This document shows positions 44,717-52,509 of a stretch of 64,000 nucleotides of DNA, in pieces. Origin of the DNA: Halobacteriovoraceae bacterium (GTDB lineage Bacteria; Bdellovibrionota; Bacteriovoracia; Bacteriovoracales; Bacteriovoracaceae); the NCBI GenBank assembly GCA_020635135.1, contig JACKAJ010000015.1:1550001-1614000 (forward strand). The letters are read 5' to 3'. Under the pieces are notes generated by a model, which was not told the origin of the DNA, ran no database searches, and worked only from the letters and a program-made list of their open reading frames with translations. Both the position numbers and the translations under genes were made by a program. Numbering within the stretch: the first letter of the stretch is position 1; every line of letters starts with the position of its first letter.

Positions 44717-46285
44717 ATGATTTCTTGGGACACAATTAAAGACCTTCACGTTATTCAGAAACTTTCTGAAATTTTGGGACGTTGGTTTGCCATCGACATT
44801 ATCTATGTGGATGAATTTGGAAAGCTCCAAGACGATTTTGACGTTCAAAAACATGAGTTTAAGTCTTATCTTTTTAAAACACAAATGTTGTCCCCGAAAG
44901 GAAAAGAATTTCTTCAACAAGATATTGATGAAGCAATCAAAACTTTGAACAATTCCAAAGATAATGTGGTCGAATTTTCGACATTCTATCCTGGTGTAAA
45001 AGGAATGATCACACATGTCCTTTCTGAAGGTGCAGGAATTGGGTACGTCATTTCCTATTGTTATGCTGCTGAAAATTTTGGAAAAAGCGATGAAAAGCAA
45101 CTAATAGAAAAAATGGTTTCTATCGGTTACTTAGCGGAAGAAGCTGAGCTTGCTTCTAAAAAATTACCTCATCTTGAAAAATATCAGATGGACTACCTCC
45201 GTGAACTCTTGACTTTATACTCTGATGAGATTGGAACTTATCAAAGTGAAATTGCCATGAGGGAGCAGAGAATTCGCGATCTCAATTCTGAAGTGACGAA
45301 TAAATATCGCTATCATCACATGATTGGGAAATCCAAGAAGATGCAACAAATTTATGCTCTTCTTGAAAAAATTGCGACAACGGAATCCACAATCCTCATC
45401 CAAGGGGAGAATGGGACCGGGAAAGAACTCGTGGCTAAGGCCATTCATTATAATTCTCAACGAAAAGATAAACTGTTTGTTGCTCAAAACTGTTCAGCTT
45501 TTAACGATAACCTTTTAGATTCAGAACTTTTTGGTCACGTAAAAGGTGCATTTACTGGCGCTGTTAAAGATAAACGCGGACTTTTTGAAACAGCTGATGG
45601 AGGGACATTATTCCTCGACGAAATTGGAGATACTTCACTGACGATGCAAGTTAAACTGTTGCGAGTTCTACAAGAAGGAACATTTCTGCCAGTAGGGGCG
45701 ACGACTCCTAAAAAAGTCAACGTTCGCATCATTGCAGCGACCAATAAGCCACTAAAAGAGATGATTGCGAAAGGTGAGTTTCGTGAAGACCTTTATTACA
45801 GAATCAACGTTATTAACGTGGGCTTGCCACCTTTAAGAGAAAGAAAAGAAGATGTCCCTCTTTTAGTGGATCATTTTCTTGAAAAACGCTGTGCGGAGAA
45901 AGGCTATAGTCTTAAAACAATTTCTAAAAAATGTATGGAAAAGATGCTCGATTATACTTGGCCAGGAAATATTCGAGAACTAGAAAACGAAATCGAAAGA
46001 CTGGTGGTTTTGGCAGGTGAAGACAATGTTATTACTCCTGAGTTGTTGAGCTCCAGAATTTTGGAAAAGGTTGGGGGAGGCACACCTGTTGGTTTAAAAG
46101 GTGTTAATACGACAGGAACATTGAAAGAAGCTTTAGAAGAGCTTGAAGCCTATATGATCAAAGAAGGGCTCAAGCGCACTAACTACAATAAATCAAAACT
46201 TGCGAAGGAACTAGGAATCAGCCGCGCTGGGCTTATTATGAAAGTTGATAAGTATGGGCTCGATAAAAGAAAGAAAGCTTCGTAA
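44717..46285 (+). CDS. Sigma-54-dependent transcriptional activator
   Basis: The 522-residue protein has an N-terminal sensory region (about 1-155) that I cannot assign with certainty, a coiled-coil linker (about 160-195), an AAA+ domain (about 200-425) and a C-terminal Fis-type helix-turn-helix (about 480-518). Walker A is GENGTGKE (230-237), the sigma-54 contact loop is GAFTGA (277-282), Walker B is GGTLFLDEIGD, and an arginine-finger region REDLYYRINV follows. No phosphorylatable receiver domain is evident, so it probably senses a ligand or protein. AAGGA precedes the ATG. Targets are unknown; no clear GG-N10-GC promoter was found nearby. Confidence 0.93.
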   Translation: MISWDTIKDLHVIQKLSEILGRWFAIDIIYVDEFGKLQDDFDVQKHEFKSYLFKTQMLSPKGKEFLQQDIDEAIKTLNNSKDNVVEFSTFYPGVKGMITHVLSEGAGIGYVISYCYAAENFGKSDEKQLIEKMVSIGYLAEEAELASKKLPHLEKYQMDYLRELLTLYSDEIGTYQSEIAMREQRIRDLNSEVTNKYRYHHMIGKSKKMQQIYALLEKIATTESTILIQGENGTGKELVAKAIHYNSQRKDKLFVAQNCSAFNDNLLDSELFGHVKGAFTGAVKDKRGLFETADGGTLFLDEIGDTSLTMQVKLLRVLQEGTFLPVGATTPKKVNVRIIAATNKPLKEMIAKGEFREDLYYRINVINVGLPPLRERKEDVPLLVDHFLEKRCAEKGYSLKTISKKCMEKMLDYTWPGNIRELENEIERLVVLAGEDNVITPELLSSRILEKVGGGTPVGLKGVNTTGTLKEALEELEAYMIKEGLKRTNYNKSKLAKELGISRAGLIMKVDKYGLDKRKKAS

Positions 46286-46297
46286 AACTCCAATTTT

Positions 46298-46330
46298 TTT
46301 GCTACTCCTAATATATAAAGGAGTAGCAAA
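46298..46330 (+). promoter_or_regulatory. Hairpin sequestering the cupin ribosome binding site
   Basis: TTTGCTACTCCT at 46298-46309 pairs perfectly with AGGAGTAGCAAA at 46319-46330 around a 9-nt AU-rich loop. The right arm contains the AGGAG ribosome binding site, and its last base is the A of the cupin ATG. No U-run follows on either strand, so this does not look like a terminator. It is probably a translational switch. Confidence 0.6.
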
Positions 46331-46806
46331 TGAAACCTTTTATAAATTTAGATGCAGTTAAAATGAATTCTCATGAACATGGCGATTTCAAAAGTCAGTT
46401 TGGTCCGATCTCAGATTTAATAGGCGCGAAAAAACTAGGTTATAGCCTGACTGTTGTTCCGCCAGGCAAAAAAGTTTGTCCTTACCACAATCATCACGTC
46501 AATGAAGAAATGTTTTTGATCCTAGAAGGTCAAGGAACTTTGCGCTTTGGGGATAAGGAATATCCAGTTGGAAAACATGATATCATTGCTTGTCCTCCAG
46601 GGGGACAAGAAGTGGCTCATCAAATTATCAATACTGGAAATAAGGATCTCAAGTATCTCAGTTTGAGTACCTCGATTGAGCATGAAATTTGCGAGTATCC
46701 CGATTCTCAAAAAACAATTAGCTTTGTAGGAAATTTTCAAAATAGAAAGTTTAGACATGTTTCAAAATTAGATGTCGATATTGATTATTTTGAAGATGAA
46801 TCTTAA
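46330..46806 (+). CDS. Cupin-domain protein
   Basis: The 158-residue protein is a single small cupin barrel. Likely metal ligands are His53 and His55 with Glu59/Glu60 (motif 1) and His97 in the second motif (PPGGQEVAHQI). A C-terminal tail with EYPDSQK resembles uncharacterised cupins of the COG3837 type. Substrate and reaction cannot be told. The gene directly follows the sigma-54 activator and its ribosome binding site is buried in a hairpin. Confidence 0.85.
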   Translation: MKPFINLDAVKMNSHEHGDFKSQFGPISDLIGAKKLGYSLTVVPPGKKVCPYHNHHVNEEMFLILEGQGTLRFGDKEYPVGKHDIIACPPGGQEVAHQIINTGNKDLKYLSLSTSIEHEICEYPDSQKTISFVGNFQNRKFRHVSKLDVDIDYFEDES

Positions 46807-46864
46807 CCTAAGTCAATTTGCCAGAGTAAAAACTCGTAGTTTTTATAGTTAATCTTGTGATTTC

Positions 46865-46893
46865 TTGACTTCTCTTTTTGCTAGTGATTTATC
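46865..46893 (+). promoter_or_regulatory. Candidate promoter for the small exported protein
   Basis: TTGACT at 46865-46870 is a good -35 box; 17 bp downstream is TTTATC at 46888-46893, a weak -10. The weak -10 and overlapping palindromes are compatible with regulated transcription. Confidence 0.35.
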
Positions 46894-46915
46894 ACGGGCA
46901 GTGAATTAATTCACA
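46884..46915. promoter_or_regulatory. Paired palindromes resembling CRP/FNR-family operators
   Basis: GTGATTTATCAC at 46884-46895 has 5-bp inverted arms. GTGAATTAATTCAC at 46901-46914 is a perfect 14-bp palindrome. With one flanking base each side the second reads AGTGA-N6-TCACA, close to the CRP consensus. The centres are 18 bp apart and the pair overlaps the -10 region. Confidence 0.45.
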
Positions 46916-46936
46916 ATAATTTGAAGGAGAATTCCG

Positions 46937-47407
46937 ATGAAAAATGTATTTTTAATTTCGCTTTTTGCTAGTTTGTTTACAAGTTCACTATGCCGAGCTG
47001 ATATTAGTTGTATCTTTCAAGATTACGATCTTTTTGATGTCGAGTACGATACATTTCATGCAGATGAAAGAACTGCAGAATACAAAACATTTGCAGGGAC
47101 GACTGATAAATACGATGTTGATCAATACGTCGTCGGATCTTATGATGATCTTTCAGCGTTTTCTATGGATGGCGGGGGAGTCTTTAAAAACCTCAAAGAA
47201 TACATGGATATAATCCTCAAAGGAGCTGGCTTGAGTTCTGCTGATATTTCAGAAATTGAAGCTCTTTCTGTTAATGGTGATTTCGTTGTCGCTATAAATG
47301 GTGGTTCAGGAAGTAATGGCGATACAGCCTATATTAGAAAACAGCCTGAAGAAGTTGTTGGTGGTGAATTCGAAGTTGCTCAGTACGTATTTAGCATTTG
47401 CGAATAA
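46937..47407 (+). CDS. Small exported protein, unknown
   Basis: The 156-residue product has a Sec signal peptide (about 1-20, likely cleaved around CRA-D) and a mature part with two cysteines near the ends (DISC and the final SICE), perhaps a disulfide. It is acidic. I do not recognise the family. GAAGGAG precedes the ATG. It has its own candidate promoter with operator-like palindromes and its own terminator, so it appears to be a monocistronic, regulated gene. Confidence 0.75.
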   Translation: MKNVFLISLFASLFTSSLCRADISCIFQDYDLFDVEYDTFHADERTAEYKTFAGTTDKYDVDQYVVGSYDDLSAFSMDGGGVFKNLKEYMDIILKGAGLSSADISEIEALSVNGDFVVAINGGSGSNGDTAYIRKQPEEVVGGEFEVAQYVFSICE

Positions 47408-47429
47408 TTTCTAAGATATTTTTCAAAAT

Positions 47430-47467
47430 AAAGCCTTTTCGCTGGACCCAGGGGAGAGGCTTTTTTC
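47430..47467 (+). terminator. Rho-independent terminator
   Basis: AAGCCT at 47431-47436 pairs with AGGCTT at 47457-47462, with a further short CTGG/CCAG stem inside, and a T-run follows. It lies 23 bp after the small exported protein gene. Confidence 0.7.
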
Positions 47468-47530
47468 GATTAAACCCTTTATTTCTATTAAAATCTCTTA
47501 CGTGGAAGTTGATTAATTCTTAGGAGAAAG

Positions 47531-47546
47531 CTAAAGTTGTGCCTAT
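47531..47546 (+). promoter_or_regulatory. Motif shared with the yceI-like gene upstream region
   Basis: The block AGCTAAAGTTGTGCCTAT, ending near 47546, recurs with one extra A at about 51797-51815 before the YceI-family gene. Both lie just upstream of the ribosome binding site. It may be a promoter core or a regulator/RNA site. Confidence 0.4.
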
Positions 47547-47560
47547 CTTAAGGAGTGACA

Positions 47561-49123
47561 ATGACAGAGAGCGAAAACGCAAAGAGAGCTGTGCTCGATG
47601 AGATGAATCAAGCGGCTGAATTGGGTGGTGGTGAAGCCCGAATTCAAAGACAACACGAGCAAGGAAAATACACGGCCAGAGAGCGAATTGAAAGACTCCT
47701 CGATCCCAAATCATTTATTGAATTTGATAAATTTGTCACTCACCGCTGTTCTCAATTTGGAATTGAAAATCAAAAATACCTAGGTGATGGCGTAATCACA
47801 GGAATTGGGACTATCAATGGTCGACAAGTGGCCATCTTCTCTCAAGATTTTACTTGTTGGGGAGGAGCTCTTGGAGAAGCATTTGCTAAAAAGATTTGCA
47901 AGGTCATGGATTATGCTCTCAACAATATGATTCCTGTTATTGGAATTAATGATTCTGGCGGGGCAAGAATTCAAGAAGGTGTCGCCTCTCTAGCTGGGTA
48001 TGCCGAAATATTTTATCGTAACGTCGATTGCTCAGGTGTCATTCCTCAAATTTCTCTTATTATGGGGCCATGTGCTGGCGGAGCTGTTTATTCTCCGGCC
48101 ATGACAGATTTTATATTTATGGTGGATCAAACTTCCTATATGTTTGTGACGGGACCTGATGTCATTAAGACTGTTACTCACGAAGAAGTGACCAAAGATG
48201 AATTGGGAGGAGCTAAAACCCATAACGAAAAGTCAGGAGTCGCGCAGTTTATTTGTCGCGATGAAGATGATTGCTTTGAAAGGGTAAGGGAATTAATGTT
48301 CTTTATTCCGCAGTCTAATAATGAAAAGCCTCAAGATGTTCCCACTCAGGATAACGTTGAGAGAGTCAACAACTCTCTTAAAACGTTTATCCCAGATAGT
48401 TCTAAAAAACCTTATGACATGAAAGAAATTATTCTTGAGATTGTCGACAATAAACACTTCTTTGAAGTCCAATCACTCTTCGCTCAGAATATTCTTTGTG
48501 GGTTTGCAAGAATGGGGGGAATGGCAATAGGGATTGTCGCTAACCAGCCTAACTTTTTAGCAGGTGTACTTGATATTAATTCAGCGACAAAGGCTGCGAG
48601 GTTTGTGCGCTTTTGTGATGCTTTTAATATTCCACTATTAACTTTGGTGGATGTACCAGGATTTTTGCCAGGAACTGTGCAAGAGTACGGTGGAATTATC
48701 CGCCATGGAGCCAAGCTCCTGTATGCTTTTAGTGAAGCAACAGTCCCCATGGTGACATTGATTACGAGAAAAGCTTATGGAGGTGCTTACGATGTTATGG
48801 CTTCCAAGCATATTCGTGCTGATATCAATTTAGCTTATCCCAGATCTGAGATTGCTGTCATGGGAGCTGATGGAGCTGTTAATATTATTTTTAGAAATGA
48901 GCTCAAAGGATTAAAGGGAAAAGACTTTGATAAGAAAAAAGCTGAGCTGGTTTTAAATTATGAAAACGAATTTAATAATCCGTATAAGGCAGCTGAACTT
49001 GGTTATATTGATGAAGTGATTTATCCAGAAGAAACAAGAAGAAAACTTATTAAGCACTTTCAGTTTTTAAAACATAAAAATGTCAAAAGACCAGCTAGAA
49101 AACATGGGAACATTCCTCTATGA
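47561..49123 (+). CDS. Acyl-CoA carboxylase beta (carboxyltransferase) subunit, PccB-like
   Basis: The 520-residue carboxyltransferase moves a carboxyl group from biotin to an acyl-CoA. Segments GVASLAGYAEIFYRNV, SGVIPQISLIMGPCAGGAVYSP and DVPGFLPGTVQEYGGIIRHGAKLLYAF (shown as separate conserved loops) are characteristic of propionyl-CoA carboxylase beta subunits; methylmalonyl-CoA production is therefore likely. The ATG at 47561 has AGGAG 5 bp upstream; an earlier GTG at 47555 overlaps that site. It overlaps the biotin carboxylase gene by 4 bp. Confidence 0.93.
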   Translation: MTESENAKRAVLDEMNQAAELGGGEARIQRQHEQGKYTARERIERLLDPKSFIEFDKFVTHRCSQFGIENQKYLGDGVITGIGTINGRQVAIFSQDFTCWGGALGEAFAKKICKVMDYALNNMIPVIGINDSGGARIQEGVASLAGYAEIFYRNVDCSGVIPQISLIMGPCAGGAVYSPAMTDFIFMVDQTSYMFVTGPDVIKTVTHEEVTKDELGGAKTHNEKSGVAQFICRDEDDCFERVRELMFFIPQSNNEKPQDVPTQDNVERVNNSLKTFIPDSSKKPYDMKEIILEIVDNKHFFEVQSLFAQNILCGFARMGGMAIGIVANQPNFLAGVLDINSATKAARFVRFCDAFNIPLLTLVDVPGFLPGTVQEYGGIIRHGAKLLYAFSEATVPMVTLITRKAYGGAYDVMASKHIRADINLAYPRSEIAVMGADGAVNIIFRNELKGLKGKDFDKKKAELVLNYENEFNNPYKAAELGYIDEVIYPEETRRKLIKHFQFLKHKNVKRPARKHGNIPL

Positions 49124-50532
49124 AAAAGATTCTCATTATAAATCGTGGTGAAATTGCTATTCGAGTGGCTAAAGCCATTAATGAATTAGGACATATCAGT
49201 GTGGGGTTGTGGACAGACAATGAGCCAGAAGCTGCTCACCTCGAATATTGCCAACAATGGGTCCATCTTCCAGGAAAAAATAATACTGAAACTTATCTCA
49301 ATCAGGAAAAGATTTTAGAAATTATCGAACAGTATAATGTTGATGCTGTTCACCCAGGTTATGGATTTTTGGCAGAAAACGGAGAGTTTGTCGAAAAGCT
49401 TGAAAAGAAAAAAGTTATTTTTATTGGGCCCAATGCTAAGGCGATTGAATTGATGGGGGACAAGGCCGTATCTAAAAAAATGGCGGAAAAAGCAGGTGTT
49501 CCTACTATCCCTGGTTCAGTTGGAGAAGTTGATAGCGTTAAAGAGGCTAAAGACATTGCAAAAAAAATTGGTTACCCCGTTCTTCTTAAAGCAGTTGCAG
49601 GAGGTGGAGGGAAAGGAATGCGGGCTTGTTTCAGCGAAGATGAGCTTGAGAAAAATTTTGAAGCCGTTAAAAGAGAAGCACTGTCATCATTTAGCAATGA
49701 TGGTCTTTTAGTTGAAAAATATATTTTAAATCCTCATCATATTGAAGTTCAAGTGTTGGGAGATAAGCAGGGGAATATCTATCATTTGTATGAAAGAGAA
49801 TGTTCCGTTCAAAGACGCCATCAGAAAATAATCGAAGAAGCCCCTTCTCCCTTTATTGGAGATGACCAGGCTTTGCGAAAAGCGATATGTGAAACAGCGA
49901 TTAAACTTGCTCGAGAAGTTAACTATGATTCAGCTGGTACAGTTGAGTTCATTATGGACGAAGACCGGTCATTTTATTTCTTAGAAATGAATACCAGAAT
50001 TCAAGTCGAACACCCTATCACTGAAGAAGTGACGGGAGTTGATTTGCTAGTCAATATGATTAAAGTTGCACTGAATGAACCAATAGATTTTCAAAAACAA
50101 GATGATATCTCATTACACGGTCATGCCATTGAATGCCGGATTTGTGCTGAAGATCCTGTAACAATGTTGCCAGCACCAGGAAAAATTTCAGGGATTTCTT
50201 TCACTTTTCCCCAGGGAATACGTTTTGATCATTGTCTCTATGCAGGTCAAGAAATTACTCCTTCATTCGATCCTATGATAGGGAAACTTGTTGCAAAAGG
50301 ATTACACCGCTCGGCCTGTCTTTCAAAAATGCGAAGTGCACTTAAGGGATTAAAAATTGAAGGTTTGAAAAACAATATTCCCCTTCATCAAAAGATATTA
50401 TCGGAAAAACAATTTGTTTCAGGGATTTATAGTACAAAATACATTGAAGAAGTTAAGCCTCAGGAAAGCTTAGAAAATGAAAATATTTTTGATAAAGTTG
50501 TGAACATTATTGCAGGAGAGGTCAACCTTTGA
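49120..50532 (+). CDS. Biotin carboxylase subunit of acyl-CoA carboxylase
   Basis: The 470-residue enzyme carboxylates biotin using ATP and bicarbonate. It starts MKKILIINRGEIAIRVAKA, has the ATP-grasp loop KAVAGGGGKGMR, the ERECSVQRRHQKIIEEAPSP segment and EMNTRIQVEHPITEEVTG. It stops after the carboxylase domains, so the biotin carrier is a separate protein, unlike the fused PccA of many bacteria. It overlaps both neighbours (ATGA and TTGA), indicating tight coupling. Confidence 0.95.
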   Translation: MKKILIINRGEIAIRVAKAINELGHISVGLWTDNEPEAAHLEYCQQWVHLPGKNNTETYLNQEKILEIIEQYNVDAVHPGYGFLAENGEFVEKLEKKKVIFIGPNAKAIELMGDKAVSKKMAEKAGVPTIPGSVGEVDSVKEAKDIAKKIGYPVLLKAVAGGGGKGMRACFSEDELEKNFEAVKREALSSFSNDGLLVEKYILNPHHIEVQVLGDKQGNIYHLYERECSVQRRHQKIIEEAPSPFIGDDQALRKAICETAIKLAREVNYDSAGTVEFIMDEDRSFYFLEMNTRIQVEHPITEEVTGVDLLVNMIKVALNEPIDFQKQDDISLHGHAIECRICAEDPVTMLPAPGKISGISFTFPQGIRFDHCLYAGQEITPSFDPMIGKLVAKGLHRSACLSKMRSALKGLKIEGLKNNIPLHQKILSEKQFVSGIYSTKYIEEVKPQESLENENIFDKVVNIIAGEVNL

Positions 50533-51002
50533 GGATTTATTTAAGTTCAGAAAATAATGAATATATCTGTGATTTTTTCGTCGATAAAGAAAAATACAAG
50601 CTAGAGATTAATGGTGAAAAACATGATTTGTTTTTTAAGAATATTGCTAACCAAATGTTTTATAGCGTTGATCAATTAAGCTGGCATAAAGTAACAAAAC
50701 TTAAATCTTCGAAAAATATTCATCTTCTCAATCAAACATTTAAAGTTCACAAAGGGTTTAAACCATCCGGAAAAAATGGGGACGAATTTGGGTCCCTCGT
50801 GACTCAAATGCCTGGAAAAGTCGTGAAAGTTTTAGTGAAACCCGGGGACAAAATTGAAAAAGGACAAACCCTTCTCATTCTCGAAGCCATGAAAATGGAA
50901 AACGAAATCAAAGCCTCTGCAGAAGCCAGTGTTAAAAGCGTCCACGTCCAGGAAGGTGAAAGCATAGAATCTGGGCATCTTATGATCGAGCTAGATCAAT
51001 AA
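50529..51002 (+). CDS. Biotin carboxyl carrier protein, TTG start
   Basis: The 157-residue protein has an unknown N-terminal part (1-85) and a C-terminal biotinyl domain (about 88-157) with EAMKMEN, biotinylated at Lys122. It starts with TTG inside the upstream stop codon, and AGGAGAGG lies upstream. It should carry biotin between the carboxylase and the carboxyltransferase encoded upstream. Confidence 0.93.
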   Translation: MRIYLSSENNEYICDFFVDKEKYKLEINGEKHDLFFKNIANQMFYSVDQLSWHKVTKLKSSKNIHLLNQTFKVHKGFKPSGKNGDEFGSLVTQMPGKVVKVLVKPGDKIEKGQTLLILEAMKMENEIKASAEASVKSVHVQEGESIESGHLMIELDQ

Positions 51003-51062
51003 GCAAATTGATTAATTAATCCAATGATTTCAAATATTTACACTTGGTTACTATTATTGAGA

Positions 51063-51097
51063 TCTTAATTTAAATTAAGACGCATTTGTGCCGATTA
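51063..51097 (+). promoter_or_regulatory. FliA (sigma-28)-like promoter with palindrome
   Basis: TAAA at 51071-51074, a 15-bp spacer and GCCGATTA at 51090-51097 match the sigma-28 consensus TAAA-N15-GCCGATAA with one difference. The -35 lies inside a perfect 18-bp palindrome at 51063-51080. It is about 80 bp upstream of the next gene. Confidence 0.55.
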
Positions 51098-51142
51098 GTC
51101 AGAATAAGGATTTTTCCTCATAATTTCATGGGTTTAGCCTCA

Positions 51143-51151
51143 TGGTATAAT
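51143..51151 (+). promoter_or_regulatory. Extended -10 promoter
   Basis: TGGTATAAT is a perfect extended -10 element with no good -35 box. It lies 27 bp before the next start and could give housekeeping transcription in addition to the FliA-like promoter. Confidence 0.5.
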
Positions 51152-51177
51152 ATTTATTGAGATGAAAAAGGAAGTAA

Positions 51178-51762
51178 ATGGTAGAGCGTAAACGGGATAA
51201 TAGCGAGATTTTACAGGTGGAAAGCCTGAAAAATTATTTTTTTGATCTGCTTGATCAGTTCAATAGCGAGTCGCCTTGCCCTCTTCCTCAAGAAATTGTT
51301 TTTTATTCTAGTGATGTTCTCGAAGAATACTCTCTTAGTGATCGTTTCTCTGAAGATCGAGCATTGGGAATGGCCTTGCTAGAATCCGTTCAGTTGTCTC
51401 CAGAAGAACAAAAAAGGGAATTCAAAAAAGTTGGAGATGTGGCGCTTTTGATGAGTAGCTACTACTCTGAGTCCATCAATAAAAAAATTCTCGATCGCTC
51501 TTACTATATTAATATTGGAAAGTCAGCTTACTATAAGCTCAATGGTGTTCGCCCGCGGTGTTTTGATATGCCAGCATTTTTTGAAAGATTGGCAGAGTCC
51601 TTTGAGTTAATCGGTGCGTTGTTTACGCGTTTGTCTCTAGAGGTTAAGTCAGATCCAAACCAAAAATATCTTCTCAATCTTTTAAAGAAAGAAGATGATC
51701 TCAGTGATATTGAGCGTATAGCCTTGAATGTAGCTCCCAACTCAAAAAAAATTGTTTCTTAA
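51178..51762 (+). CDS. Conserved-looking cytosolic protein, unknown
   Basis: The 194-residue product has no signal peptide or membrane segment and appears largely helical, with an SYYSESINKKILDRSYY segment and a leucine-rich C-terminal half. I cannot assign a family. AAGGAAG precedes the ATG. A FliA-like promoter and an extended -10 lie upstream, which would tie its expression to motility or to the attack phase in a predatory lineage; this link is inferred. Confidence 0.7.
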   Translation: MVERKRDNSEILQVESLKNYFFDLLDQFNSESPCPLPQEIVFYSSDVLEEYSLSDRFSEDRALGMALLESVQLSPEEQKREFKKVGDVALLMSSYYSESINKKILDRSYYINIGKSAYYKLNGVRPRCFDMPAFFERLAESFELIGALFTRLSLEVKSDPNQKYLLNLLKKEDDLSDIERIALNVAPNSKKIVS

Positions 51763-51835
51763 TTTTTGTCTTATAGCTTCTTGAAGAGTAGAATTCAGCT
51801 AAAAGTTGTGCCTATTAAAATTCAAGGAGTCCACT

Positions 51836-52420
51836 ATGAAAAACATAATTTTAATTTTTAGTCTTTTGCCTTTTTTAGCTTTTGGAAAAGTTTGTACTTA
51901 TAACTTTGATGCCGATAGTGCCAAAGTTGAGTTCACGGGATACAAGTTTACAGAAAAAGTTGGAGTGAAGGGAACTTTTAAAGATTTCAAAATTTCTGCT
52001 CCCAGCAAAGCACCTAGCTTAGAAGGGATTGTTGGTAATTCTTCGTTTTGGTTAGATGAAATGACAATCGATGCAGGAAAAACAGCTCGAAACGTCAACA
52101 TCATCAATGGCCTATTTAAAGAAATGGCAGGGACGAGTATTCGAGGAGTTGTCACGAATTTCGATAAAGTTTCAAAGATGCTGACTTTTAAATTATTTAT
52201 CGGTGATAAAACCGAAGATGTTAAAATGGTTTTCAGTCACGATGGTGAGCGCTTTCTTGCTGAAGGTAAAATTGATCTTATCAAAATTGGTTTGAAATCA
52301 GCTTTCGAATCTCTTAGTAAAACTTGCCAGACTTTTCACAAAGGGAAAGATGGAGTTTCTAAAACTTGGAGTGAAGTGGCGTTGAGAGTGACAGCCAACA
52401 TCAAAGAAAAATGTAACTAG
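51836..52420 (+). CDS. YceI-family periplasmic protein
   Basis: The 194-residue product has a signal peptide (about 1-16) and a lipocalin-like YceI domain beginning YNFDADSAKVEFTGYKFTEKVG. YceI proteins bind polyisoprenoid-type lipids in the periplasm. The ATG at 51836 has AAGGAG upstream; an earlier GTG at 51806 would put ten odd residues before the signal peptide. Three cysteines are present in the mature part. It ends just before a strong hairpin. Confidence 0.88.
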   Translation: MKNIILIFSLLPFLAFGKVCTYNFDADSAKVEFTGYKFTEKVGVKGTFKDFKISAPSKAPSLEGIVGNSSFWLDEMTIDAGKTARNVNIINGLFKEMAGTSIRGVVTNFDKVSKMLTFKLFIGDKTEDVKMVFSHDGERFLAEGKIDLIKIGLKSAFESLSKTCQTFHKGKDGVSKTWSEVALRVTANIKEKCN

Positions 52421-52508
52421 TCTTTAAGGTGCCTCTTTAAGGTGCCAGGCTCTTTTCGTTAAACCACTGCGTTTAATGCTATGGTTTAACGAAAAGAGCC
52501 TGGCACCT
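52421..52508. repeat. REP-like palindrome with tandem 13-mer
   Basis: TCTTTAAGGTGCC is repeated twice without a gap (52421-52446). A perfect 27-bp inverted repeat follows: 52440-52466 pairs with 52482-52508 around a 15-nt loop. The GGTGCCAGGC core resembles REP sequences mobilised by RAYT transposases. Lying between convergent genes, it can also terminate both transcripts. Confidence 0.75.
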
Positions 52509-52509
52509 A

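Noticed and set aside
44514..44720. A GTG-initiated 68-codon frame overlapping the tlpA-like gene's end and joining the sigma-54 activator start by ATGA.
   Set aside because: There is no ribosome binding site, its first part is a shadow of the upstream gene, and the AAGGA near its end belongs to the activator gene. The ATGA overlap is suggestive, but not enough.
46298..46330. Cupin hairpin as a Rho-independent terminator for the sigma-54 activator gene.
   Set aside because: No T-run follows the stem on the plus strand or on the minus strand; the right arm is followed by the cupin codons.
51090..51817. GCCTAT in the pccB and yceI upstream motif as further FliA promoters.
   Set aside because: No TAAA lies 15 bp upstream of either GCCTAT, unlike the site at 51071-51097.
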